NCBI RefSeq assembly: GCF_946479965.1
Contig: NZ_CAMLHX010000011.1
Span: forward strand, 30,177-94,176
From: an uncultured Mucilaginibacter sp.
GTDB lineage: Bacteria; Bacteroidota; Bacteroidia; Sphingobacteriales; Sphingobacteriaceae
DNA length: 64,000 bases
Direction of reading: 5' to 3'
The translations under genes were made by a program, and so were the position numbers. Position 1 is the stretch's first letter. Each line of letters opens with the position of its first letter. Below the pieces are notes generated by a model. It was not told the origin of the DNA and made no database searches. It saw only the letters and a list, made by a program, of their open reading frames with translations. Shown here piece by piece: positions 1 to 9,412 of the stretch.

Positions 1-1951
1 CCATATTATACTGCTTGTAAAAGCTTTCTAACCGCGCAAGGGTTTCCCGTTCGGCACCGGCCTTTATCTTAACAAAAACATTGGCATTATCCTGTGATGG
101 CCTGAGAAAGAAGGGAGGTATCTTTGTATGAAATGATTCAAAATGAAAGTCTTTAATGATGCCAACTATCTGCCTCTTTTTTCCCCACACTGTGATGGTT
201 TGGCCAACGGGATGTTTCAAACCCATTGCAGCGACCGCAGTTTCATTTAAAATAACAGACGAGCTATCAGCAAAATCATTTGAAAAACGGCTGCCATCAA
301 CCATTTTCAGACCCAACAGCTCCATCATTCCATAATCCATATCCAAACCCTCAAACTTAACACCTTCAGTCGGGTCTTTGCCTTCCCAACTGATCATGCC
401 CCCTCCCTGGCTATAGTGCCCGGTCATATCGCCATCCATGCTTGATGCCGAAACTACACCCGGAACATTTTTAACTCCGCTGATAAAACCTGGCAGACTT
501 CCACGCAGCTTGCCCTCGCTTGCAAAGCGTATAATATTATCTTTGTTATAGCCCAGATTTTTGTTCTGTATCAAATTCATTTGCTTGTACACCACACAAA
601 CGGCAACAATAAGTATTATAGAAATGCCGAATTGAAAAATGACAAGGCCCTTGCGGATAAATATTTCGCTAAATGAAGTTTTTTGCTGCCCCTTAAGAAC
701 CAGGGAGGGCTTAAGGCCCGAAAGATAGAATGCAGGGTAGCTTCCTGCAATAATACTGGTAATAATGCCGATCAAAACAACAGTAACCACAAGCTTCGCA
801 TCAAAAGCAAGCGCAAGGTCTTTACCGGTAATTTCCCTAAACGCGGGTATTGCCAGCACTATAAATGCTGCCGCGACAATGAGCGACAATAACACCATCA
901 GGAAAGACTCCGCCATGTACTGAAATATCAGCGTCCACCGGGTAGCCCCCACAACTTTCTTTATTCCTACTTCCTTTAATCTTTTAGAGGCTTTGGCGGT
1001 AGATAGATTCATGAAGTTAATACAGGCAATTATCAGAATGAATACCGCGATGATAGAGAACAATCGCACATATTCTATCTTTCCGCCGGTAATAACTCCG
1101 TTTTCAAACTGGTTGTACAAATGCCTGTCTGAGTAGCGTTGCAGGAATATATTCCCTTCCCACTTTATCGCGCCATCACCCAATCCCTTCATCTTTAATT
1201 TGGTATAATCCTTCACCTTTTTATTGAATGCGGCAACATCGGTACCCTCCTTTAGTACAACATAAGTGTTTACGCTGTTACTCCCCCAGTAAGAAATATC
1301 GCCCGATCCGCCTGCTTCTTTTTGAGCATACAGGTCATAGCTGAATAATACATCAAACTGATCGGTTGCGCTTGCCGGTGGCGATTGAAAAACACCGCTT
1401 ATAGCGTACACGCCGTTATAACTATTGCCATGGTCCCACGTAAGCGTTTTGCCTACAAGCCCGTTGGTTGTATTAAATAATTTTAAGGCCAGCTTGTCCG
1501 ACAGTAATATACCATCGTGCCGGGCAAAGGGTTTATTACTACTGCCCTCTATTAATTTGTAGGAGAATACATCAAAAAACTCGTTTCCAACAAACTCAGC
1601 ATTTGCTTTAATATGTTTATCCCCCAATGTGAGTACACCCATGCCTCTGTCTTTTCTGACAGAAACCGAATTTTCAACTTCCGGAAGATCAACGTGCATA
1701 GATCTTGCCAGCAAACCCTGGGTAGTTTCGTATGTACTTATGGAACCATCCGAGTTGGGCGCGTTTTTCAATACCTGGTATAAACGACTGTCCTTTTGAT
1801 TAAACTTATCAATATGGAGCTCATCATTTACCCAGAAATAAATGAGCAGCGTACAGGCGAGGCCAATGGCTAAACCTGTCACATTAAGTAAAGTAAATTG
1901 GCGGTCCTTTAAAAAGACCCGCCACGCTATCTTGAAATATCTTTGCAACAT
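1..1951 (-). CDS. ABC transporter permease, FtsX/MacB type (3' end outside window)
   Basis: About 650 codons are open from the ATG at 1951 to the window edge without a stop, so the C-terminus is missing. The N-terminus has a membrane helix at about residues 20-40 (LLNVTGLAIGLACTLLIY), followed by a long extracytoplasmic MacB_PCD-like region. A helix cluster at about 295-410 carries the FtsX-type stretch NFMNLSTAKASKRLKEVGIKK. Another helix near 430-455 starts a second half. This matches the roughly 790-residue double MacB_PCD-FtsX permeases of Bacteroidetes, with the last FtsX domain cut off. Such permeases work with a separate ATPase, which is not in the window. The substrate cannot be told. 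Confidence 0.88.
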   Translation of the reverse strand, partial: MLQRYFKIAWRVFLKDRQFTLLNVTGLAIGLACTLLIYFWVNDELHIDKFNQKDSRLYQVLKNAPNSDGSISTYETTQGLLARSMHVDLPEVENSVSVRKDRGMGVLTLGDKHIKANAEFVGNEFFDVFSYKLIEGSSNKPFARHDGILLSDKLALKLFNTTNGLVGKTLTWDHGNSYNGVYAISGVFQSPPASATDQFDVLFSYDLYAQKEAGGSGDISYWGSNSVNTYVVLKEGTDVAAFNKKVKDYTKLKMKGLGDGAIKWEGNIFLQRYSDRHLYNQFENGVITGGKIEYVRLFSIIAVFILIIACINFMNLSTAKASKRLKEVGIKKVVGATRWTLIFQYMAESFLMVLLSLIVAAAFIVLAIPAFREITGKDLALAFDAKLVVTVVLIGIITSIIAGSYPAFYLSGLKPSLVLKGQQKTSFSEIFIRKGLVIFQFGISIILIVAVCVVYKQMNLIQNKNLGYNKDNIIRFASEGKLRGSLPGFISGVKNVPGVVSASSMDGDMTGHYSQGGGMISWEGKDPTEGVKFEGLDMDYGMMELLGLKMVDGSRFSNDFADSSSVILNETAVAAMGLKHPVGQTITVWGKKRQIVGIIKDFHFESFHTKIPPFFLRPSQDNANVFVKIKAGAERETLARLESFYKQYNM

Positions 1952-2193
1952 GCTGTAATGACTGATTAAGTGATAATAGGATACAGCATAGTTAAGGCCA
2001 AGATATTAAATGGCTGATAATAAACTATTTATATCATCTTATTTTTAAATAACTGTACGAAAACGAACAGGGGTTGTGCGGATGGGGAACACGAACACCG
2101 GCGGAAATGACACACGCGGCACGCGTGCGCCAGCAATTGTTTGAAAGGGAATGGGGTTGAGGGATTGAGGGTGGGATAGTTCATCACCGTGTG

Positions 2194-3183
2194 TCATTGC
2201 GAGCGATTATCGTATATTTCCGTTAATCTGTTTAAATATTCTGTCAGTTCACTATGTAGTTCTTCTCGCGATGTTTCTATATGCATCTTCATCGCAATAT
2301 CTACAGCATCTTTATGCCCAATAATGTGCTGAACACATTGTTCGACTTGAACAAGGTTGTTGGTCAACATGCGTAAGCGAGCTGCATTATCCCGCAACCT
2401 AATCCTCGAAATGCCTCTGCTGTTCACAGGCATCGGTTCATCGCCAACGGGCATGATTGCTACCAGATGATGACTATCTAAAGGCATGGTAATATGATTT
2501 GTTGGATCAAACGGGGGGTGCTTTATATGTACAGGGTGATCGCTGGAAATAAACTTGTTTGGTGAATCCACCTTGTATACAGCTATTATATCATCGAGGC
2601 GAAGACTAGTGAGTTGGCGAAATAAAAAAAAACTTTGAATATTAATTCGCTCGCGGTTGTCTTCATTTTCATCCTTAATAACAGCCTCCAGACTTCGCCC
2701 TTCAAAGTCAATAAATGTGTCTTTGCCCTCATTATTATTATCAAAATAGAGCTTAGTCCCGGTTGAGTGATGTTGCATCATATCATATCCCATCTTCAAT
2801 ACTTTTTCCCAATGTTCATTGAATGTTTTAGTGAATTTTGTGGTCCGAAAAAACTGAGCTATAACAAATGAGATAATTTTAAAGCGTAGGTTTTCACTTA
2901 TTTTTGTAACCGAGGGATTAATGAGTGCATCATAAACCTCATTATAATCACTCTCGATAGTTTGACTATAATATCTTTCTAAAAATCTCTTTTCCTCTCC
3001 GGGTAAATTACGAAAGGTATAATGATCCTTTACTATGCATATATTGTCAATGCTTGAATTAAAAAATACTGGAGGTGTTTTTGAAACATCACACGCGTCT
3101 ATAAACCAAGATTTCTTTCTGCTTAACGCAAATTTCTTAAGATAACATCTTGGCACAACATGCTGCCTTACTGGCTCATTCAT
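2194..3183 (-). CDS. DUF4238 family protein
   Basis: A 329-residue protein starting at MNEPVRQHVVPR. A longer frame opens at 3237, but the conserved N-terminal DUF4238 motif (H-V-V-P-R-C-Y-L-K-K-F-A, residues 8-19) sits right after the start at 3183, as usual in the family. LERYYSQTIESDYN follows near residue 90 and FISSDHPV lies mid-protein. No signal peptide or membrane helix is visible, so it is probably cytoplasmic. The function of DUF4238 is unknown and I assign none. The last codons and stop lie inside a TCATTGCGAG repeat, and the upstream side holds a composite repeat, so it looks like an accessory insertion. It has no operon partner. Confidence 0.75.
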   Translation of the reverse strand: MNEPVRQHVVPRCYLKKFALSRKKSWFIDACDVSKTPPVFFNSSIDNICIVKDHYTFRNLPGEEKRFLERYYSQTIESDYNEVYDALINPSVTKISENLRFKIISFVIAQFFRTTKFTKTFNEHWEKVLKMGYDMMQHHSTGTKLYFDNNNEGKDTFIDFEGRSLEAVIKDENEDNRERINIQSFFLFRQLTSLRLDDIIAVYKVDSPNKFISSDHPVHIKHPPFDPTNHITMPLDSHHLVAIMPVGDEPMPVNSRGISRIRLRDNAARLRMLTNNLVQVEQCVQHIIGHKDAVDIAMKMHIETSREELHSELTEYLNRLTEIYDNRSQ

Positions 3184-3270
3184 TAGAAAAAAATTTAATT
3201 GTCTATTAAGGTAGGAAAAATTAAAGATTATCATCAATGATGGGGCGAGGTAGGGAATGTGTTAAGCAAT

Positions 3271-3570
3271 CCGTCCGACCCTCCACAACTGTCCCATCCC
3301 AATAGCGGACGGACACCCAAAAACACCCGCGCGTCATTGCGAGGAACGAAGCAATCTCTGCACGCGCTAATAAAAGCAGGGTGATTGCACGGGGGCGGTT
3401 TACCTGCACTACATGCTAACGGGTTCTTCTAAAGAAATAATTGTCCTATGCAGGTCGCTCGGGGATTGCTTCGTTCCTCGCAATGACGTGTTGGCTTAGT
3501 GGTTGTTGGGTGTTAATCCCCGTCCGAGCGTCCATAACTGTCCCATCCGAATAGCGGGCGGACATGCCCC
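3271..3570. repeat. Composite repeat: direct repeats enclosing a 24-bp inverted repeat
   Basis: This fills most of the 504-base gap 3184-3687. Direct repeats at 3271-3318 and 3520-3567 match at about 41 of 48 positions. Each has short inverted ends (CCGTCCG with CGGACGG or CGGGCGG). Between them, 3333-3356 (GTCATTGCGAGGAACGAAGC, then AATC) is an exact inverted copy of 3464-3487. Short open frames here encode only the repeat itself (S-V/A-R-Y-x-D-G-T-V) and are not believed to be genes. The structure resembles a non-autonomous element, but no target duplication was identified. Confidence 0.75.
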
Positions 3571-3687
3571 AAACTAAAATTTCTTTCACCTTGCACTTAG
3601 CCCCGCTATTGCTCATATTTGTTTCCATTATTTACCAGTTGAAGAAAATCACTCATTCACTAATTCACTCAATCAATCATTAATCTC

Positions 3688-5370
3688 GTGGCAGACGAAA
3701 AGATAATATTTTCAATGGCCGGGGTGAGCAAAGTTTATCCCCCGCAAAAAACCGTACTAAAAAATATTTACCTCAGCTTTTTTTATGGCGCTAAAATTGG
3801 CGTTATAGGTTTAAATGGTTCAGGTAAATCATCGCTGCTTAAAATTATAGCAGGCATAGATAAAACCAATATTGGCGAAGTAGTTTTCTCGCCGGGCTAT
3901 ACCGTGGGCTATTTGAGCCAGGAGCCTGAGTTAGATCCCGAAAAAACGGTGCGCGAAGTAGTGGAAGAAGGCGTTGCCGAAACTACCGCCCTGCTAAAGG
4001 AATACGAAGAGATCAACGAAAAATTCGGACTGGAAGAGTACTACAGCGACGCCGATAAAATGGATAAGCTGATGAGCCGCCAGGGCGAGCTGCAGGATCA
4101 GATTGATGCCGTGAACGCATGGGAACTGGATACCAAACTGGAGCGCGCCATGGATGCCCTGCGCTGCCCTGAGCCCGATACCAAGATAGCGGTACTATCA
4201 GGTGGTGAGCGCCGCCGTGTGGCGCTATGTCGTTTGTTATTGAAAGAGCCTGATGTTTTACTGCTGGATGAGCCTACCAACCACTTAGATGCGGAATCTA
4301 TTGATTGGCTGGAGCAGCACCTTAAACAATACAAGGGAACTGTTATAGCTGTAACCCACGATAGATATTTCCTTGACAACGTGGCCGGATGGATATTGGA
4401 GCTTGACCGTGGCGAAGGCTTGCCATGGAAAGGCAATTACTCGTCTTGGTTAGATCAAAAATCTAAACGTTTGGCACAGGAAGAAAAAGGTGAGAGCAAG
4501 CGCCAGAAAACTTTGGAGCGTGAGTTGGAATGGGTACGCATGGGGCCCAAGGGCCGTCATGCTAAATCAAAGGCCCGTTTAGGCAATTACGAAAAACTGG
4601 CATCCGAAGAAACAAAAGAACGCGAAGAAAAACTGGAGCTGTTTATTCCGCCGGGTCCGCGTTTGGGTAATGTGGTGATAGAGGCCAACGGTGTAAGCAA
4701 AAGCTATGGCGATAAGCTGTTATTTGACAACCTAAACTTTAGTTTGCCGCCTGCTGGTATAGTAGGTATCATCGGTCCCAACGGCGCGGGTAAAACAACA
4801 CTCTTCCGTTTAATAACCGGGCAGGATAAACCCGATGCAGGTACCTTCCGCGTTGGCGAGACGGTAGCCTTAGGTTATGTTGACCAAATGCATGACGATT
4901 TGGACCCCAATAAATCGGTTTGGGAAAACGTTACCGGCGGATTGGAAACCATTATGGTGGGCAATAAGCCGCTCAACTCGCGTGCTTATGTGTCACGCTT
5001 TAACTTTAACGGTGCAGATCAGCAGAAAAAAGTAGGGGTACTATCAGGCGGTGAACGTAACCGGGTGCATTTATCCATCACACTAAAAAAAGGCAGTAAC
5101 GTTTTGCTGCTGGATGAGCCTACCAATGATATTGACGTAAACACTTTACGGGCTTTAGAAGAAGCCCTGGAAAACTTCGGCGGCTGCGCGGTGATCATCA
5201 GTCACGACCGCTGGTTCCTTGACCGGATCTGCACACACATACTGGCTTTTGAAGGCAACTCGCAGGTATACTTCTTTGAAGGCAACTACAGCGATTACGA
5301 AGAGAACCGCAAAAAACGTTTAGGGGATATTGGACCGAAGAGGATTAAGTATAAGAAGTTGACGGTGTAG
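3688..5370 (+). CDS. ettA: Energy-dependent translational throttle protein EttA (ABC-F ATPase)
   Basis: 560 residues from a GTG start, the full length of EttA. It has two ABC domains and no membrane segments. The first has Walker A GLNGSGKS at 41-48, signature LSGGE near 170 and Walker B LLLDEPTNHLD near 191. The second has Walker A GPNGAGKT near 364, LSGGERNR near 451 and LLLDEPTNDID near 474. The linker carries ELEWVRMGPKGRHAKSKAR, typical of the P-site tRNA interaction region of EttA. The C-terminus RLGDIGPKRIKYKKL is also characteristic. EttA binds the ribosomal E site and gates the first peptide bond according to ATP/ADP level. It stands alone, with no clear promoter identified. Confidence 0.95.
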   Translation: MADEKIIFSMAGVSKVYPPQKTVLKNIYLSFFYGAKIGVIGLNGSGKSSLLKIIAGIDKTNIGEVVFSPGYTVGYLSQEPELDPEKTVREVVEEGVAETTALLKEYEEINEKFGLEEYYSDADKMDKLMSRQGELQDQIDAVNAWELDTKLERAMDALRCPEPDTKIAVLSGGERRRVALCRLLLKEPDVLLLDEPTNHLDAESIDWLEQHLKQYKGTVIAVTHDRYFLDNVAGWILELDRGEGLPWKGNYSSWLDQKSKRLAQEEKGESKRQKTLERELEWVRMGPKGRHAKSKARLGNYEKLASEETKEREEKLELFIPPGPRLGNVVIEANGVSKSYGDKLLFDNLNFSLPPAGIVGIIGPNGAGKTTLFRLITGQDKPDAGTFRVGETVALGYVDQMHDDLDPNKSVWENVTGGLETIMVGNKPLNSRAYVSRFNFNGADQQKKVGVLSGGERNRVHLSITLKKGSNVLLLDEPTNDIDVNTLRALEEALENFGGCAVIISHDRWFLDRICTHILAFEGNSQVYFFEGNYSDYEENRKKRLGDIGPKRIKYKKLTV

Positions 5371-5381
5371 AAAAAGACTTA

Positions 5382-5438
5382 TCATTCTGAGCGCATGCGA
5401 AGAATCTTATCCAAGATGCTTCACTGCGTTCAGCATGA
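5382..5438. repeat. Intergenic palindromic repeat (TCATTCTGAGCG type)
   Basis: TCATTCTGAGCGCA (5382-5395) pairs with TGCGTTCAGCATGA (5425-5438) at 12 of 14 positions. An inner pair, GAAGAATCTT with AAGATGCTTC, extends the hairpin. It lies right after the ettA stop, between convergent genes, and could also end transcription. The family is recalled as a common dispersed repeat of Bacteroidetes genomes. Confidence 0.6.
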
Positions 5439-5446
5439 CAATTGTA

Positions 5447-6586
5447 CTAAGAGTTCACCACCATCTCCGATACTTCCTCCCCCACCAAACTACCCATAGC
5501 CACACCCATACCATTACACCGTACAGCGCAGAACACGCCGGGTTGCACCTGTTTTATAATAGGTGTTAACTCTTCGCCAAAACCCATAATGCCGCTCCAC
5601 CAATAATCAACCTCGACTTTTTGATCCGGCAATATCATTTCATTTAAGTAGCCTAACAATTGCTGTTTAACCTGTTTTGTATGGCCAAGATCGTAGGTTT
5701 GTTCGCTGTTAAAATCAATATTCCGCCCGCCGCCAAAAAGTACGCGGTTGTCAATGTTTCTGAAATAATAATATCCTTCATCAAAATGATAGGTGCCCTT
5801 TAGTTTTAAACCGGCAATAGGTTTGGTAACCAATACCTGTCCCCTGCCGGGAATAACATTCAGCTCCGGGTAAAGCTGTGCGGCAAAGGCATTGGTAGCC
5901 AGTATTGCTTTTTGTGTTTTAAAGCTACCGTGGGATGTGGCTAATTCGATATGGCTGCCGACATTTTCAATTTTATTTACGCCGCAATCATTTAGCACCA
6001 ATGTGCCGGTGCTGTAAACCTTATGCAGTAGCGTGCGCATCATCTTACCCGTATTGATCTGTCCCTCATATTTATTGCAGATCATCCGGCTAACGCCTTT
6101 CAAGCCAAAATCGACAATTTTAGCATCGGCACCTGCATAAATGTCAGTATCGCAAATGGCCTGTGCAAGCAGATTGTTAAAGTAGGTTAATTGATCAAAG
6201 CATTCTTCGGCGCGGTGCTGCTCATCATCCCTGAAAAGTTCATAGCCGCCATATTGATGGAAATCAATATTGGTATCGCCCAGATTTTCGCGCAGCCGCT
6301 GCAGGCCCCGCCATTTGTAGTCAACCAGGCGCAGTACTTCTTGCTCAGACGATTGCTTTAGATAAGCTATTTGTTCTGAAACGGTGCCAAAACAGGCAAA
6401 ACCGGCGTTTTTTGTGCTCGCGCCGCTGGGTAAAAAGCCGCGTTCCAGCACCAACACCTTTAAGTTGGGTTGTTTCTTTTTAAGATGCAGCGCCGCGCTT
6501 AAACCCACAATGCCGCTGCCTATAATAATTACATCTGCATTGTTAATAAACTGCGTTTGTTCCCAGTAAGAAAAGGATGGCTCCAT
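5447..6586 (-). CDS. FAD-dependent oxidoreductase, DAO family
   Basis: 379 residues with an N-terminal dinucleotide-binding fold: DVIIIGSGIVGLSAALHL with the GxGxxG glycines at 23, 25 and 28, then VLVLERG ending the second strand. A FAD-family segment GASTKNAGFACFG follows. The substrate half contains PGRGQVLVTKP, and the C-terminal FAD-contact region is GIMGFGEELTP...GMGVAMGSLVGE. This is the layout of D-amino-acid oxidase/glycine oxidase/gamma-glutamylputrescine oxidase proteins, which oxidise amines or amino acids. The exact substrate cannot be read from sequence. A TAnnTTTG element lies only 5 nt before the ATG. Confidence 0.85.
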   Translation of the reverse strand: MEPSFSYWEQTQFINNADVIIIGSGIVGLSAALHLKKKQPNLKVLVLERGFLPSGASTKNAGFACFGTVSEQIAYLKQSSEQEVLRLVDYKWRGLQRLRENLGDTNIDFHQYGGYELFRDDEQHRAEECFDQLTYFNNLLAQAICDTDIYAGADAKIVDFGLKGVSRMICNKYEGQINTGKMMRTLLHKVYSTGTLVLNDCGVNKIENVGSHIELATSHGSFKTQKAILATNAFAAQLYPELNVIPGRGQVLVTKPIAGLKLKGTYHFDEGYYYFRNIDNRVLFGGGRNIDFNSEQTYDLGHTKQVKQQLLGYLNEMILPDQKVEVDYWWSGIMGFGEELTPIIKQVQPGVFCAVRCNGMGVAMGSLVGEEVSEMVVNS

Positions 6587-6591
6587 GTTAT

Positions 6592-6599
6592 CAAATGTA
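6592..6599 (-). promoter_or_regulatory. -7 element TACATTTG upstream of the DAO gene
   Basis: This matches the Bacteroidetes TAnnTTTG consensus. It ends 5 nt before the start codon at 6586, so the transcript would be leaderless or nearly so. No good -33 TTTG lies at the usual distance. Confidence 0.45.
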
Positions 6600-6676
6600 A
6601 AAATTCAAAAGCCAAAAACAGCTATACTATTATAATGGAATGCTTTTTGAAATACCTATTCAAAAAAGTATAGACC

Positions 6677-7405
6677 ATGAATCATTTATCAATTATATTA
6701 GGTTTTATAAGCTATGGTTCTGCATTGTTTTTAATGATAGCCATAGCTGTGATCAGTTTTATAGTGCAGTGGCGTTTTAAAAGCAAGTTCAAGCAATATT
6801 CGGAGATCGCCCTGTCGTCCGGCCTTTCAGGAAAAGACGTTGCCGAAAGAATGCTGCGCGATAACGGCATATATGATGTGGAGGTAATATCTGTTGAAGG
6901 ACAGCTAACCGACCACTATAACCCCGAGGACCGCACCGTTAATTTAAGTCCGGATGTTTACCATAGCCGCAGTATTGCAGCTGCTGCAGTTGCCGCGCAC
7001 GAGTGCGGACACGCTGTGCAGCACGCTTGTGGTTACAGCTGGCTCAGCCTGCGTAGTACCCTGGTGCCTTTAACCAACGTGGCCAACACGCTGGTGCAGG
7101 TAACGCTCACTATAGGCATTATGCTGTTATTTTTTGCGCATAACCCAATTGTTTTAGCTGTAGGTGTTGTGGCATTGGCCGTGGTTACTGTATTCAGTTT
7201 TATAACGCTACCCGTTGAGTTTGACGCCAGTAACAGGGCTTTGGCCTGGCTAAATAATAACTACAATGTTATGCAAACCGGTGCCGAGCACGAGCAAGCT
7301 AAGGATGCGCTTTGGTGGGCCGCTATGACCTATGTTGTTGCCGCTTTAGCATCACTGGCTACGCTGTTGTATTATGCTTCGATGCTTATTAATCGCAGGG
7401 ATTAA
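6677..7405 (+). CDS. Membrane zinc metallopeptidase, YugP family (Zn_peptidase_2)
   Basis: 242 residues. An N-terminal helix (about 8-30) is followed by the family block SGLSGKDVAERMLRDNGI and the zinc motif H108-E-C-G-H112 in AAHECGHAVQHA. Further helices lie at about 135-180, and the C-terminal VVAALASL segment closes the protein. LPVEFDASNRAL, the conserved block near residue 176 that carries the usual third-ligand region, is intact. YugP-type proteins are predicted membrane metallopeptidases of unknown substrate. The gene is divergent from the DAO gene across 90 bp and followed by its own terminator, so it is monocistronic. Confidence 0.88.
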   Translation: MNHLSIILGFISYGSALFLMIAIAVISFIVQWRFKSKFKQYSEIALSSGLSGKDVAERMLRDNGIYDVEVISVEGQLTDHYNPEDRTVNLSPDVYHSRSIAAAAVAAHECGHAVQHACGYSWLSLRSTLVPLTNVANTLVQVTLTIGIMLLFFAHNPIVLAVGVVALAVVTVFSFITLPVEFDASNRALAWLNNNYNVMQTGAEHEQAKDALWWAAMTYVVAALASLATLLYYASMLINRRD

Positions 7406-7424
7406 CATTAGCTAAATATCTTTT

Positions 7425-7456
7425 AAAGGGGATGGTTTTACAACTATCCCTTTTTT
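7425..7456 (+). terminator. Terminator after the YugP-type gene
   Basis: AAAGGGGATGGT pairs with ACTATCCCTTT with one bulged G, followed by a run of T. Confidence 0.65.
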
Positions 7457-7663
7457 GTTTTAAGTGTATAAAAAACACTTATCTGCCTGATAATGTAACA
7501 TTTATATGCACGAAAACGTTAGCGGTAAATTTTATTTTCCATTGATTGTTCGCTTGGCGCTATTTATATAGATTTGTTAGGAATCAATTAAACCTGCTCA
7601 TCAAGCAGGTGTTTGCTACCGGCAAACAAACAGACAATAACCCAATTAACCAATTATACTAAA

Positions 7664-9343
7664 ATGAAAAAAATCCTTGGCTTATTATTGTTAGCCTCAA
7701 CAGCTACAATGGCCCAAACCCCCAAGCCTGCTGCGCAAGTACGAAAAATTGTGTCGGCATCTATCAAACCTGCGCCGGTAACTTTCGTCGGCACGCAAGA
7801 CCACAAAAACATGATGGACCAGTTAGGCATCAAGGCCTTACGGCCAGGCCCCAGCGGTAACGAAAGTGCTCCTAATCACGCTAATTATGATGAAAGTGAG
7901 GCTAACCGTTTAATCCCTACCCTGCCGGATGTTTTAACACTTAAAAACGGCAAAAAGGTAACTACTGCTGATCAGTGGTGGAACCAGCGCCGCCCTGAGA
8001 TTGTTGAAGATTTTGAGAAAGAAGTACTTGGTCGCGTACCTAAAAACATGCCTAAAATTAACTGGGAAGTTACTGTTACCGACAAGGAAATGGTAAATCG
8101 TATCCCGGTTATTGCTAAACATATTATCGGGCATGTTGATAATTCGGCTTATCCGGCTATCAGTGTAGATATTGATATGGTGTTGGTAGTACCTGCTAAT
8201 GCAAAGGGCCCGGTACCTGTTTTAATGATGTTTGGCTTTCCTAGTTTGCCAGCGCCAAGCGCGCCTACGCCTGCCGAATTAACCCAGCTAAACTCTGCTT
8301 TAAAAGCAATGCTTATAAAAAGCGATCCGTCGCTAAAAGCGATATTGGATGAACACCAGGCATGGCAACCTATTACCTTGCCCGCCGCACAAGGCGCGCT
8401 TGGTTTTGGTGGTGGCGCAGCTCCGGGGCGCGGGGGCACCCCGGCTGCTGCCCCCGCTACAGGTCCGGTTGATGTTCCTGGAGTAGCCGGCGTTAACAAC
8501 GACCCGGGTTCAACCCAGCAATTGCTGGCTGCCGGATGGGGTTATTGCACCATTAATACCGGAAGCATACAGGCAGACAACGGCGCAGGCTTAACCCGCG
8601 GCATTATTGGTCTGGTAAATAAAGGCCAGCCACGCAAGCCCGAAGACTGGGGCTCGTTACGTGCATGGGCATGGGGCGCCGGTCGCGCGTTGGATTACCT
8701 GGAAGCAAAAGAACCCGCTGTTGACGCCAAACACGTTGGCATTGAAGGCGTATCCCGCTATGGCAAAGCGGCTTTGGTTGCATTAGCTTTTGAGCCTAAA
8801 TTCTCTATGGCCCTGGTAGGCTCATCAGGCGAGGGTGGCGCTAAACTGCACCGTCGTAACTTTGGCGAAGCTGTTGAAAGCTTAACCGGAACAGGAGAAT
8901 ACCATTGGATGGGCGGAAACTTTATGAAATATGGCGCATCTGATGCTATTTTCGGAGAGAAAAAACCTAGCGATATTCCTGTAGACGCACATGAATTAAT
9001 TGCTCTGTGCGCGCCGCGCTTAACATTTATCAGCTATGGCATTCCTGAAAAAGGCGACGCTAAATGGTTGGATCAGCAAGGCAGCTATATGGCGGCAGTT
9101 GCAGCCGGGCCAGTATTTAAACTGTTAGGCGTAAAAGATCTTGGTGTATCAAACGATTACAACAAAGAAAAAATGCCGCCTGTAAATACCCCAATGCTCG
9201 ACGGCGAACTGGCATGGCGTCAGCATGATCAGGGCCACCAGGACCAGGCTAATATGAAATGGTTCATCAAATGGGCCGACCAAAAAATGGGGCGCCCGGC
9301 AGCACCACCTGCTGCGGCTAATCAAGCCTTCCAGTTTAGATAA
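7664..9343 (+). CDS. Secreted alpha/beta hydrolase, CE15 (glucuronoyl esterase)-like
   Basis: 559 residues from the ATG at 7664. An upstream in-frame start at 7613 is less likely because the signal peptide MKKILGLLLLASTATMAQ begins here. The CE15-type nucleophile motif G-V-S364-R-Y-G-K is present, followed by GSSGEGGAKLHRRN (probable acid region near 390), EYHWMGGNFMKYG, DAHELIALCAPR and a late QHDQGHQ that probably holds the catalytic His. CE15 enzymes cleave esters between lignin and glucuronoxylan. A Gly/Ala/Pro-rich insertion (roughly residues 245-270) is unusual. No other polysaccharide-degradation genes are adjacent, so the substrate is uncertain. It ends at a bidirectional terminator. 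Confidence 0.82.
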   Translation: MKKILGLLLLASTATMAQTPKPAAQVRKIVSASIKPAPVTFVGTQDHKNMMDQLGIKALRPGPSGNESAPNHANYDESEANRLIPTLPDVLTLKNGKKVTTADQWWNQRRPEIVEDFEKEVLGRVPKNMPKINWEVTVTDKEMVNRIPVIAKHIIGHVDNSAYPAISVDIDMVLVVPANAKGPVPVLMMFGFPSLPAPSAPTPAELTQLNSALKAMLIKSDPSLKAILDEHQAWQPITLPAAQGALGFGGGAAPGRGGTPAAAPATGPVDVPGVAGVNNDPGSTQQLLAAGWGYCTINTGSIQADNGAGLTRGIIGLVNKGQPRKPEDWGSLRAWAWGAGRALDYLEAKEPAVDAKHVGIEGVSRYGKAALVALAFEPKFSMALVGSSGEGGAKLHRRNFGEAVESLTGTGEYHWMGGNFMKYGASDAIFGEKKPSDIPVDAHELIALCAPRLTFISYGIPEKGDAKWLDQQGSYMAAVAAGPVFKLLGVKDLGVSNDYNKEKMPPVNTPMLDGELAWRQHDQGHQDQANMKWFIKWADQKMGRPAAPPAAANQAFQFR

Positions 9344-9351
9344 ATATAAAT

Positions 9352-9393
9352 AAACGAAAAGAGCGATGGGTAAACCTATCGCTCTTTTCGTTT
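9352..9393. terminator. Bidirectional terminator
   Basis: A perfect 16-bp stem (AAACGAAAAGAGCGAT at 9352-9367 with its complement at 9378-9393) with A and T tracts on either side. It separates the convergent CE15-like gene and apaG. Confidence 0.88.
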
Positions 9394-9412
9394 TATATAA
9401 CTATATTCTCTT

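Noticed and set aside
683..892. Short plus-strand frame inside the first permease gene
   Set aside because: It lies entirely within the long minus-strand gene and has no domain features.
1952..2193. Possible small RNA or gene in the GC-rich stretch with CACGCG-GCA-CGCGTG (2113-2127)
   Set aside because: A short palindrome alone is not sufficient; no promoter-terminator pair is visible around it.
3221..3628. Two short open frames (62 and 60 residues) with similar S-V/A-R-Y-x-D-G-T-V peptides
   Set aside because: The similarity comes from the direct repeats beneath them; they lack start context and domain content.
8149..8499. Antisense open frame in the CE15-like gene
   Set aside because: It follows from the Gly/Ala/Pro-rich, GC-biased insert of the sense gene; no protein-like features.
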